A stretch of 49,018 nucleotides of DNA from SIG452 sp045656345 (GTDB taxonomy: Bacteria > Bacillota > Clostridia > UMGS1840): assembly GCA_045656345.1 (NCBI GenBank), contig JAZOQZ010000107.1, positions 1 through 49,018 of the forward strand, given 5' to 3'. This document shows, in pieces, positions 8,948-15,900 of the stretch. A model generated the notes under the pieces. That model made no database searches. It saw only the letters and a program-made list of their open reading frames with translations, and had not been told where the DNA came from. The first letter of the stretch is position 1, and the number at the start of each line of letters is the position of its first letter. A program made the position numbers and the translations under genes.

Positions 8948-8986
8948 AAACTCTCGTCTGATTTTCAGACGAGAGTTTCTTTTTTT
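8948..8986. terminator. Strong terminator after the SLH operon, overlapping the 3' end of the PdxR-like gene
   Basis: A 13-bp perfect stem (8948-8960 with 8966-8978) and a five-base loop are followed by CTTTTTTT. The last codons and the TGA of the convergent minus-strand gene lie inside the right arm of this hairpin. Confidence 0.92.
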
Positions 8987-10023
8987 ATATTGCGTCGCAT
9001 ACGGTTTAAATGTCGTTCAAAATTACCGCTTTTTAAAAATTCGGCTAAAATATATTGGTCCAACACGGGAACGGTGCAGGAGAAGTTCCCCAAAAGCTCA
9101 TTATAGCGGGGAAGCAGAGATTCGGGCAGAATCAGATATCCGATTCGAATGGCAGGGGAGATACTTTTGGAAAAGGTATTCATATAAATCACCCGTTGGT
9201 GCCGATCCATTGAAAACAGGGATTCAATGGGATTCCCCGGTAAGAAAAATTCACTGTTAAAATCATCTTCGATGATGAATTTATCGTTCTTTGCCCATTG
9301 AATATATTCATACCGTTTTGCTGCGGAGGCGGTAACACCTGAGGGGTAGCTTTGAAATGGGGTAACGTGCAGAACCTGAAAATCGTCTTCCAGGAGTGCC
9401 TGACGGGTAATACCATCTTGTCCCATCGGCAACTTTTTCATAGTGACACCCTCCGCATAATATACTGCTTCTATTTTTTCGTAAGAAGGATTTTCGATGC
9501 CGTAGGTGATATTTCTTCCCAATAGTTTTACCACTGTTTCGTATAATTGCTCTGAGCCGGAGCCGATAATGATGCGACGGGGATCCGCTACCATTCCGCG
9601 GTATCTAAGCAGATAATCAGATAAGGCGTTTCTTAAGGTAACGCATCCCTTGTTGGGAGACTTGATGAATAAGCGTTCTCCTTGCTCTCCCAATACTTTT
9701 CGTACGGTTTTAAACCACAGGTCGTATTCAAACTGAGGCGCTTTGACCTTGGGTTCTTCCAAGGGGAGAAAAGATGATGTTTTTTGCTTGTTTTCAGGCG
9801 GTAACAATTCCAACGGAGAAACAAAATATCCGCTTTTTTCTTTGGAAGTGATATACCCTTCTTCGATTAGCAGAAACAGCGCTTTTTCCACCGTGATTAC
9901 ACTCAGTCCGTAGCGGTCTGCAAGAACCCGTTTGGAGGGGAACTTTTGGTTAGGCTCATAGTGTCCCTCTAATATCTTGTTTTTTAGTTCCCGATAGAGG
10001 GAAAGGTATTTTTTATCTTTCAT
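8965..10023 (-). CDS. PdxR/MocR-type regulator (GntR helix fused to a shortened aminotransferase fold)
   Basis: Residues 1-70 form a GntR-type winged helix (FPSKRVLADRYGLSVITVEKAL). From about residue 90 an aminotransferase class I fold follows, with IIIGSGSEQ, the EDDFNSEF segment and TFSKSISPAIRIGY, whose lysine would bind pyridoxal phosphate. MocR-family proteins usually have about 460-480 residues. This one stops at 352, just after HLNRMRR, so roughly the last 100 residues (the small C-terminal aminotransferase subdomain) are missing. The stop codon lies inside the terminator hairpin. It diverges from a pyridoxal kinase gene, as expected for a PdxR that controls vitamin B6 salvage. Whether the shortened form is active is open. 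The gene symbol is withheld for that reason. Confidence 0.85.
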   Translation of the reverse strand: MKDKKYLSLYRELKNKILEGHYEPNQKFPSKRVLADRYGLSVITVEKALFLLIEEGYITSKEKSGYFVSPLELLPPENKQKTSSFLPLEEPKVKAPQFEYDLWFKTVRKVLGEQGERLFIKSPNKGCVTLRNALSDYLLRYRGMVADPRRIIIGSGSEQLYETVVKLLGRNITYGIENPSYEKIEAVYYAEGVTMKKLPMGQDGITRQALLEDDFQVLHVTPFQSYPSGVTASAAKRYEYIQWAKNDKFIIEDDFNSEFFLPGNPIESLFSMDRHQRVIYMNTFSKSISPAIRIGYLILPESLLPRYNELLGNFSCTVPVLDQYILAEFLKSGNFERHLNRMRRNIKKETLV

Positions 10024-10054
10024 CTGGTCTTATAAAAAACTCCTTTTTTGACTA

Positions 10055-10104
10055 TTTACTTATGTTCAGATTTTTATTATAATGGATTTATCTTAAAATG
10101 TAAA
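10055..10104. promoter_or_regulatory. Fully overlapping divergent promoters of the PdxR-like gene and pyridoxal kinase
   Basis: Plus strand: TTTACT (10055-10060), 17 bp, TATAAT (10078-10083). Minus strand: TTTACA (plus 10099-10104), 17 bp, TATAAT (plus 10076-10081). The two -10 boxes share ATTATAAT, so the promoters face each other across the same DNA and only one polymerase can bind at a time. A regulator binding here would switch both genes. Confidence 0.7.
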
Positions 10105-10117
10105 GAGGTTTTTGAAA

Positions 10118-10954
10118 ATGAGTGATAAAAGTTACAAAAGAATTTTAACCATTCAGGATATTTCCTGCGTAGGGCAGTGTTCTCTGACTGTGGCACTTCC
10201 CATTTTGTCTGCTTGCGGATTAGAAACTGCCATTCTTCCTTCTGCAGTGCTTTCTACCCATACCGCAGGATTTTCGGGGTTTACCTTCCGTGATTTGGCA
10301 GACGATATGCCCGCTATTTTAGCACATTGGAAGAAAGAAAACATCCAATTTGAAGCGGTTTACACCGGCTATTTAGGTTCCCTGCAGCAGATTGATTATG
10401 TGTTGGATATTTATAGTGGCACCAAAACTGAGTCTGCCCGTCTGATTGTGGATCCTGCTATGGCGGACAACGGCTCTTTGTATTCCATTTTTGATATGGA
10501 CTATGTGAATGCAATGAAACGTCTTTGTGAAAAAGCAGATTACTTACTTCCCAACATCACCGAAGCTTGTTTCTTAACAGGCATGGAATACAAAACCGAG
10601 TATGACAGAGCCTATATTGATGAAATGCTTGGTAAATTGGTTGCATTGGGCACCAAAAATGTGGTATTAACAGGCGTTTCCTACAAAGAGGGAACCACAG
10701 GTGTTGTTGTGTATGAAAACGGCGTGTACAACTACTATGAACATCCCTTCTTGCCTAACAGTTGTCACGGTACCGGCGACATTTACGCCTCCGCTTTTGT
10801 GGGTGCTCTGATGAGAGGAAAATCTTCCTTTGAAGCTGCAAAAATTGCAGCGGAATATGTGTTGGAATGTATCCGTATTACCGCTGAGCTCCCCAATCAT
10901 TGGTATGGTGCCGCTTTTGAACCGGCTCTTCCCAAACTGATTTCTATGTTGTAA
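10118..10954 (+). CDS. Pyridoxal/pyridoxamine kinase
   Basis: This ribokinase-like enzyme phosphorylates pyridoxal, pyridoxine or pyridoxamine with ATP in vitamin B6 salvage. Features of PdxK/PdxY are visible: the N-terminal ILTIQDISCVGQCSL segment, VDPAMADNG in the middle, the LLPNITEACFL stretch and the anion-hole motif CHGTGDIYASAF with its catalytic aspartate. The product has 278 residues, normal for PdxY. The ATG at 10118 is chosen over a TTG at 10112 because AAAGAGG at 10102 is well spaced from it. Position opposite a PdxR-type regulator supports the B6 role. A transporter gene follows 14 bp downstream. Confidence 0.9.
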   Translation: MSDKSYKRILTIQDISCVGQCSLTVALPILSACGLETAILPSAVLSTHTAGFSGFTFRDLADDMPAILAHWKKENIQFEAVYTGYLGSLQQIDYVLDIYSGTKTESARLIVDPAMADNGSLYSIFDMDYVNAMKRLCEKADYLLPNITEACFLTGMEYKTEYDRAYIDEMLGKLVALGTKNVVLTGVSYKEGTTGVVVYENGVYNYYEHPFLPNSCHGTGDIYASAFVGALMRGKSSFEAAKIAAEYVLECIRITAELPNHWYGAAFEPALPKLISML

Positions 10955-10968
10955 ACAGGAGAGATACC

Positions 10969-12069
10969 GTGGCGATTGTAAATTTTGTGAAGAAAAATGC
11001 GGTTATGGTGATTGCACTGCTGGCGGCAATGATTACCACCATTTTTGTTCCTGTGGATGGGGAATATGTAAATTATTTTGATTATAAAACCTTAGCCTGC
11101 CTGTTTTGCGTGTTGGCGGTGGTTTGTGCACTGAAGAACATCAACTTCTTCTATATGCTTGCAAAAAAAGTGGTGCAACTGTTTAAAAATGCCAGAATGG
11201 CAATTCTGGCACTGGTGTATATCACCTTTATCGGTTCGATGCTGATTGCAAACGATATGGCGCTTTTAACCTTTTTGCCCTTGGGGTATTTTGTGCTTAC
11301 CACCACAGGCAAAGAAAAGTATATGGCATTCACCTTCATTATGCAGAATATTGCCGCAAACTTAGGAGGAATGCTCACTCCCTTCGGAAATCCTCAGAAT
11401 CTGTACTTATATTCCCGATTTGAGATTCCTGATCTGGAATTTATGGGGATTATGGCACCGCCCTTTGTTTTGTCGGTGATTCTTATCACAATTTGTTGTA
11501 TCATTTTTGTGAAAAAAGATCCGCTTTGTCTGGAGGATGAAAAGGTTTCTTTAAACCCCGGGAGAACAGTGCTGTATCTGGTGTTGTTTGCCCTGTCTAT
11601 CGCAATTGTGTTCCGTGGGATTCCCTATTGGATTGGTCTGGTAGTGATTCCGTTGGTGCTCTTATTTGCCGACAGAAAGGCACTTAGAATGGTGGACTAT
11701 CCCTTGCTGTTCACCTTCGTGTTCTTCTTTATTTTTTCGGGAAATATGTCGCGAATCGAAATTGTGAGAGAGTTCTTTGCCAATCTGATGCAGCAAAACA
11801 CACTTCTTGTGAGCACATTGTCCTGTCAGTTTATCAGTAACGTTCCGTCTGCAATTTTGTTATCCCGCTTTACCACCAATTATCAGGATCTTCTGGTTGG
11901 GGTGAATATCGGCGGCGTCGGTACATTGATTGCATCCCTGGCGAGTCTGATTACCTTCCGGGAATATATGAAACATAACCCCGGCAAAACCAAATACTAT
12001 GTTGGGATGTTTTCCGCCTTTAACTTTGGCTTTTTAATGATCCTGACTGTATTTATGCATCTGATATAA
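10969..12069 (+). CDS. ArsB/NhaD/CitM-like (ion transporter superfamily) permease
   Basis: The 366-residue product has about ten or eleven hydrophobic segments. It carries the paired family signatures: NDMALLTFLP with NIAANLGGMLTPFGNPQNL in the first half, and SNVPSAILLS with GVNIGGVGTLIASLASLI in the second. These place it with Na+/H+ antiporter NhaD, arsenite or citrate permeases of the IT superfamily. It is shorter than the usual 410-430 residues. It starts with GTG behind ACAGGAGAG, 14 bp after the kinase, and is probably cotranscribed with it. That context suggests a substrate tied to vitamin B6 use, such as a vitamer or an organic anion. This is inference only. Confidence 0.85.
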   Translation: MAIVNFVKKNAVMVIALLAAMITTIFVPVDGEYVNYFDYKTLACLFCVLAVVCALKNINFFYMLAKKVVQLFKNARMAILALVYITFIGSMLIANDMALLTFLPLGYFVLTTTGKEKYMAFTFIMQNIAANLGGMLTPFGNPQNLYLYSRFEIPDLEFMGIMAPPFVLSVILITICCIIFVKKDPLCLEDEKVSLNPGRTVLYLVLFALSIAIVFRGIPYWIGLVVIPLVLLFADRKALRMVDYPLLFTFVFFFIFSGNMSRIEIVREFFANLMQQNTLLVSTLSCQFISNVPSAILLSRFTTNYQDLLVGVNIGGVGTLIASLASLITFREYMKHNPGKTKYYVGMFSAFNFGFLMILTVFMHLI

Positions 12070-12072
12070 GAA

Positions 12073-12104
12073 AAAAGAGTAAGCATTACGCTTACTCTTT
12101 TTAT
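12073..12104. terminator. Terminator after the transporter gene
   Basis: The stem AAAGAGTAAGC pairs with GCTTACTCTTT around an ATTAC loop. It is followed by TTATTATT and preceded by an A-run, so it can work in both directions. Confidence 0.88.
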
Positions 12105-12110
12105 TATTTA

Positions 12111-12125
12111 AGGTTCAAGTCCTCT
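12111..12125 (+). repeat. Inverted 15-bp copy of the tRNA-Leu T-arm
   Basis: AGGTTCAAGTCCTCT here is identical to 15 bases of the T-arm of the tRNA-Leu gene (plus 13927-13941, where it lies on the minus strand). The two copies are therefore in inverted orientation and bracket the XRE/PAP2 islet. The flanking bases differ at both ends. It could be a relic of a tRNA gene or of integration and inversion. Confidence 0.7.
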
Positions 12126-12136
12126 GTTTGATTAAA

Positions 12137-12174
12137 ATGAAAAAAGACTATTCTGAAGAATAGTCTTTTTCATT
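12137..12174. terminator. Near-perfect palindrome acting as a bidirectional terminator
   Basis: The arms AATGAAAAA(A)GACTATTCT and AGAATAGTCTTTTTCATT surround a two-base GA centre, with one unpaired A. The T-rich right arm on each strand would give termination for the transporter transcript and for the convergent PAP2-like gene. Being a second hairpin 35 bp after the first, it may mark an insertion boundary. Confidence 0.7.
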
Positions 12175-12256
12175 TGCCTGACTCCGACCAAATTGTACAT
12201 ATATGTAGTTAAGTACGAAGAAAAGTACACCATTTTGAAACTTGGCAAATTGGGAT

Positions 12257-12910
12257 TTATCGAACTTCTAAATTGCTAATAAAACGATACATCAGCACAA
12301 GTCCGCTACTAAGCAGTGCACCGCCGATAATATCGGAAAACCAATGCACACCCGAAATTAGTCTGCCTATTACCATAAAAGCAACAAAAGCAGTAATTAG
12401 AATATTCACACATTTCTTAAGGCCATTATTTTTGATGCGTGAATTAAACTGTATTATGGCAGTTGGCATTACACACATTACGAGCATAGTCGTTGATGAT
12501 GGATATGATGCTTCTAAAATTCCGTTTATAAGTATAGGTCTGTAATTTACAACGAACATTTCAAAAAAGATATACGCTAGCATCACAATAATATAGAATC
12601 CGCCAAGTGTGAGGATGCTGTAATCGACCCTAAAAAGATTTTTTCTCTTAATCCACTCACAAAGTCCAAGTATGCCAAATCCCATTATAAAACAAAGCGG
12701 AACAAGTCCAAGCCAATCCGTAACGGTATAGAGTGACATATGCACACCCGTGATATTGTGAATAAACCTATTAATCGTTGCAAATCCCACGGTTGATTCT
12801 TGCGGTCCGATTGCCTGCACATCAACAAATTTAATTGCGAACGTCCACACCACAAATGCTATAAGCAATCCCAATGCAACCCATAAACTCTTTTGTTTCT
12901 CTTTTCTCAT
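12257..12910 (-). CDS. PAP2-superfamily membrane protein with altered active-site motifs
   Basis: The 217-residue product has five or six membrane segments and the layout of a type 2 phosphatidic acid phosphatase. The third catalytic motif is intact: GRLISGVHWFSDIIGG, with Arg, His and Asp at the right spacing. The first motif keeps only Arg-Pro (NYRP), with Glu where the Lys of KX6RP should be. The second reads SYPSSTT instead of SYPSGHT, so its histidine is replaced by threonine. The enzyme may act on an undecaprenyl or other lipid phosphate, or may be catalytically impaired. A GGAAGG site precedes the ATG. It lies 107 bp after an XRE gene on the same strand. Base composition is more AT-rich than the neighbours. 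Confidence 0.8.
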   Translation of the reverse strand: MRKEKQKSLWVALGLLIAFVVWTFAIKFVDVQAIGPQESTVGFATINRFIHNITGVHMSLYTVTDWLGLVPLCFIMGFGILGLCEWIKRKNLFRVDYSILTLGGFYIIVMLAYIFFEMFVVNYRPILINGILEASYPSSTTMLVMCVMPTAIIQFNSRIKNNGLKKCVNILITAFVAFMVIGRLISGVHWFSDIIGGALLSSGLVLMYRFISNLEVR

Positions 12911-13017
12911 TTTTTCAAACCTTCCTTTTGTGTATTCGGCTTTCGCCTGAATTCATTTTATTGGAAGGCAGAAAAAACAACAAGAAACGGAATTTCACAT
13001 CCGTGATACTTTCCGTG

Positions 13018-13623
13018 TCATCGCCATTTTATAAGCATTAACGTCTTTATTACAAGGAATATGAATAAGAAAGCTCCTGCATAGACCTGAGAACTTATAA
13101 TAAACAAGAACACCGCTGCTGTATTGAACATAAGCGATATTTTTTCTCTGTTTTGCAGCAAAAACTGCTTTTGACAGTTCTGAAAAGCGAGCGTTAAAAT
13201 TCCATATACTATAATTGCGATTACAATAGCATAGTACGAAATTCTCAAATACGATGTAATTTCACTTATGAATAAGAGCGAAACTTCCTCAACTATTCCA
13301 TTCACTTTTTGTCCGAAGAACGGCAGGAAGAAGAACATCAGAGCACTTATGTCCAAAAGACCAAAGACAAGACTTCGCAAATTCTTTTCTTTTTGTTTGT
13401 TGTCTTCCTCCGCAATGCTCAGGACTTCATCGCTAGAAAGCAGTTCATCTATCGTCACCGAAAAATACTTTGCTATTTCCTTTAGAGAATCTATACTCGG
13501 ATATCCTCTACCTGATTCCCACTTTGAAATTGCTGTTCTGGACACATACAGAGCTTCTGCAAGTTCTTCTTGTGTAAGTCCTTTTTTCTTTCGGAGTTCT
13601 TGTAATTTTTCATTAAATTCCAT
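13018..13623 (-). CDS. XRE-family regulator with C-terminal membrane domain
   Basis: Residues 1-65 are a Cro/cI-type helix-turn-helix (LRKKKGLTQEELAEALYVSRTAISKWESG). The remaining part carries about four hydrophobic segments (residues about 85-105, 115-150, 165-200). Such membrane-tethered XRE proteins are common in Clostridia and usually control a neighbouring gene, here perhaps the PAP2-like gene downstream. A good promoter precedes it. The codon use and low GC differ from the surrounding housekeeping genes, and the gene sits beside a tRNA and a repeat element, so recent acquisition is plausible. Confidence 0.87.
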   Translation of the reverse strand: MEFNEKLQELRKKKGLTQEELAEALYVSRTAISKWESGRGYPSIDSLKEIAKYFSVTIDELLSSDEVLSIAEEDNKQKEKNLRSLVFGLLDISALMFFFLPFFGQKVNGIVEEVSLLFISEITSYLRISYYAIVIAIIVYGILTLAFQNCQKQFLLQNREKISLMFNTAAVFLFIISSQVYAGAFLFIFLVIKTLMLIKWR

Positions 13624-13679
13624 GGTTTTTACTCTTTCTCAAATAACCGATTTACGACAAATTTTTATTTATCAAACTG

Positions 13680-13708
13680 ATTATACCATAAAATTCTATA
13701 TATTTCAA
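13680..13708 (-). promoter_or_regulatory. Sigma-A promoter of the XRE gene
   Basis: On the minus strand TTGAAA (plus 13703-13708) and TATAAT (plus 13680-13685) are 17 bp apart. The -35 box lies just outside the multi-hairpin repeat. Confidence 0.75.
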
Positions 13709-13714
13709 TGAAAC

Positions 13715-13872
13715 ATCGCCTTTGGCGATATGATGTTATGCTTCGCATAATGATGTTGCTCGTTTCACTCGCAATGATGCGATGTTTGTCAAATGTGCCG
13801 TCAGGCACACACCATTCGCGAAGCGAACATCATTGGCAAAGCCAACAGTATTTGCCGAAGGCAAACATCATT
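13715..13872. repeat. Palindromic array of seven short hairpins with ATGATG/CATCAT spacers
   Basis: Seven small inverted repeats follow one another: ATCGCC-TTT-GGCGAT (13715), TTATGC-TTC-GCATAA (13736), TTGC...GCAA (13756-13774), TGTGCC-GTCA-GGCACA (13794), TTCGC-GAA-GCGAA (13815), TTGGC-AAA-GCCAA (13833) and TTTGCC-GAA-GGCAAA (13851). Spacers in the left half read TGATG and those in the right half CATCATT, so the whole block is also an imperfect palindrome. This is the form of a dispersed non-coding repeat (REP- or MITE-like). It contains no credible gene. Confidence 0.8.
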
Positions 13873-13912
13873 CAAAAAAGTCACCTTTGTCGGTAGACAA
13901 AAGTGACTTTTT
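13873..13912. terminator. Terminator downstream of tRNA-Leu
   Basis: AAAAAAGTCAC pairs with GTGACTTTTTT, and an inner TTTGTC/GACAAA extends the stem around a GGTA loop. T-runs are present on both strands. It starts 3 bp from the tRNA 3' end and directly abuts the hairpin array. Confidence 0.9.
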
Positions 13913-13915
13913 TGT

Positions 13916-14002
13916 TGGTGCGGATAAGAGGACTTGAACCTCCACCGAGTTGCCCCGACTAGCACCTGAAGCTAGCGCGTCTGCCGATTCCGCCATATCC
14001 GC
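13916..14002 (-). tRNA. tRNA-Leu (anticodon CAG)
   Basis: On the minus strand the 87-nt gene has a 7-bp acceptor stem (GCGGATA with TATCCGC), discriminator A and an encoded CCA end. The anticodon stem CTAGC/GCTAG encloses a TTCAGGT loop, giving anticodon CAG for codon CTG. A long variable arm (GTCGGGGCAACTCGGT region) is typical of leucine tRNA. The T-arm is GGAGG-TTCAAGT-CCTCT. It has its own promoter. Confidence 0.96.
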
Positions 14003-14039
14003 ACACCATATTGATGCCGTTTTCTCAAACAGCTTTTAT

Positions 14040-14068
14040 ATTCTATCACACTTTTATTTTGTTGTCAA
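14040..14068 (-). promoter_or_regulatory. Sigma-A promoter of tRNA-Leu
   Basis: TTGACA (plus 14063-14068) and TAGAAT (plus 14040-14045) on the minus strand are 17 bp apart. It begins 24 bp past the nth stop codon. No terminator is visible between nth and the tRNA, so readthrough is also possible. Confidence 0.82.
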
Positions 14069-14091
14069 TACTTTTTTTGAAGAAAATGGGG

Positions 14092-14742
14092 TTATTTTTT
14101 TGCTTGCTTCAATGTTTTGATACCGTGTTTACAAATCCCGTTTACAGAACAGGTTTCGCAGGTGGGTTTTTGCGCTTTACAAACGGCTCTGCCGTGTGCC
14201 ACCAGACGGTGACAGAAATCAAACTGAAATTCCGGCGGGATAAATTTTCTGAGTGCCGACTCGATTTTCACAGGGTCGGATTCTTTGGTTAATCCCATAC
14301 GGTTTGCCAGTCGTTTGGCGTGGGTATCAATCACAATGGCAGGTTTCCCGAAAATTTCACCTAAAATCACACTGGCGGTTTTTCTGCCAACACCTGCTAA
14401 TTTGGTCAGTTCCTCCATAGTATCGGGTACTTGGGAATTATGTTGTTCCACTAAGGCAATTGCACAGTTGCGGATGTTTTTTGCTTTATTTTTATAAAAT
14501 CCTGTGGACTGAATCATTTTGGCAATCTGATTCTCCGAAAGGGAAGCAAAAGCTTCGGGGGTATTATACTTTGGGAAGATGGTTTTGGTGACAATATTCA
14601 CCCTTGCATCGGTGCATTGTGCCGATAAAATGGTGGCAACCAGCAGCTCAAAGGGAGTGGTGTAATCCAAGGTGCAATGCGGGTTTTCGTAAAGCATATC
14701 CAGTTGTTCTTTTAATTTGAAAAACAGTTCTTTCTTTGTCAT
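14092..14742 (-). CDS. nth: Endonuclease III (DNA glycosylase/AP lyase)
   Basis: Nth removes oxidised pyrimidines and nicks abasic sites in base-excision repair. The 216-residue product has the helix-hairpin-helix LAGVGRKTASVIL with the catalytic lysine. The catalytic aspartate is in VIDTHAKRLANRMG, and the C-terminal iron-sulfur ligands are spaced C-X6-C-X2-C-X5-C (CKAQKPTCETCSVNGIC). The ATG at 14742 is chosen because family homology begins there and AGAGGTG lies upstream; the frame remains open another 33 codons into recF, without homology. It follows recF by 28 bp and is the last protein gene of the long minus-strand run. Confidence 0.95.
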   Translation of the reverse strand: MTKKELFFKLKEQLDMLYENPHCTLDYTTPFELLVATILSAQCTDARVNIVTKTIFPKYNTPEAFASLSENQIAKMIQSTGFYKNKAKNIRNCAIALVEQHNSQVPDTMEELTKLAGVGRKTASVILGEIFGKPAIVIDTHAKRLANRMGLTKESDPVKIESALRKFIPPEFQFDFCHRLVAHGRAVCKAQKPTCETCSVNGICKHGIKTLKQAKK

Positions 14743-14770
14743 GTTTGAGTATTGCACCTCTCTTTCTGCG

Positions 14771-15868
14771 TTATTGTTCGGTGACCACCGAATTTTCCAC
14801 CAAAAAGGTTTTGGCACCTTCCACTTCAAATGCCTGGGCATCGGTGATGGTGATAATGGTCTGGCAAGGTTTGATATAGGAGAATAAGCTTTCCTGCCGT
14901 GTTTTATCCAGCTCGGATAAGATGTCGTCCAAAAGAAGAACAGGGTAGGAACCTGTCAACTCCTTGATAAACAACAGTTCGGATAGTTTGAGTGCTAAAA
15001 TGATGGTTCTCTGTTGCCCCTGAGAAGCATAGATTTTAGCATTTTTGTCATTTAAATAAAATTCCAGATCATCTCTATGGGGGCCCACTCTGGTGGTGTG
15101 AAACAGCCGTTCTTCTTTTGCCACCTCAGTGAGTTTTTGATGGAACATTTGGCGGATTGCTCCTCTGTCTTCCACAAATGTATCAAAAAATTCGCTCTCG
15201 TAGCGAAGATTCAATTCTTCCGTTTCTCCTGCAATTTCTTGATAAATCTTTTTGGCGGTTTCTTTTAAGCGCTCCACAAAGAGGGCGCGGTAGATAATCA
15301 CTTCGGTGCCGAATTCCACCAGTTTATCGGTATAGACTTGAAGCAGGGTTTCATCAGGATGTTCTTCCTTCAAAAGTTTATTGCGGTTACGAAGAATAGA
15401 ATTGTAGTACTTTAAAATTTTGTAATAGCGGGGACGAATCTGGCAAACGTCTGCGTCTAAAAAACGGCGACGCTGCTCCTTATCGCCTTTGATTAAATTC
15501 AAATCTTCAGGGGAGAACAGTACCGAATGAAATTCTCCCAAAAAGGAGGCGTTATCGGATTTCACGTCGTTTCGTGAAAGTTCCCGTTTGGCAGATTTGG
15601 ATAAGGCGATTTTCATTTTTTCCACACGGGAGGCAGGCTCCTTCTGATAGGTAATCTGCATTTTTGCCACGTCGCATTCGGATAAAATCAATTCCTTATC
15701 AGACACAAACCGATGAGATTTTAAGGTGGAAAAATAGTGAATAGCTTCCACAATATTGGTTTTCCCTTGGGCGTTTTTACCGCAGAGAATATTGGTGGAT
15801 GGGGAAAAGGAGAGATCCAGATAGTTGTAGCTTCTGAATTGACTTAGTTTGATATTCTGAAGATACAT
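14771..15868 (-). CDS. recF: DNA replication/repair protein RecF
   Basis: RecF is an SMC-like ATPase that helps load RecA at single-strand gaps. Walker A GKNAQGKTN lies at about residue 32. A signature-like ASQGQQRT segment and a Walker B region (LLLDDILSELD) are near the C-terminus. The 365-residue length is normal. The ATG at 15868 is preferred over a GTG at 15877, because AAGGAG then sits 7 bp upstream of the start instead of touching it. RecF is normally encoded beside dnaA and dnaN; here it follows hisA by 32 bp in an envelope-gene run, so the origin cluster is not in this window. Confidence 0.96.
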   Translation of the reverse strand: MYLQNIKLSQFRSYNYLDLSFSPSTNILCGKNAQGKTNIVEAIHYFSTLKSHRFVSDKELILSECDVAKMQITYQKEPASRVEKMKIALSKSAKRELSRNDVKSDNASFLGEFHSVLFSPEDLNLIKGDKEQRRRFLDADVCQIRPRYYKILKYYNSILRNRNKLLKEEHPDETLLQVYTDKLVEFGTEVIIYRALFVERLKETAKKIYQEIAGETEELNLRYESEFFDTFVEDRGAIRQMFHQKLTEVAKEERLFHTTRVGPHRDDLEFYLNDKNAKIYASQGQQRTIILALKLSELLFIKELTGSYPVLLLDDILSELDKTRQESLFSYIKPCQTIITITDAQAFEVEGAKTFLVENSVVTEQ

Positions 15869-15900
15869 TCTGCTCACTCCTTTCCTGTGGTTTTATCAAA

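Noticed and set aside
12111..12125. Classical att direct repeat of a tRNA-targeting integrase
   Set aside because: The copy is in inverted orientation relative to the tRNA gene and no integrase gene is present, so it is recorded only as an inverted repeat.
13708..13896. A 62-codon plus-strand open frame through the hairpin array
   Set aside because: It is formed by the palindromic repeat, has no ribosome binding site and resembles no protein.
14743..14841. N-terminal extension of nth into recF
   Set aside because: The extra 33 residues are antisense-free but read out of frame through recF and have no Nth homology; the inner ATG has a binding site.
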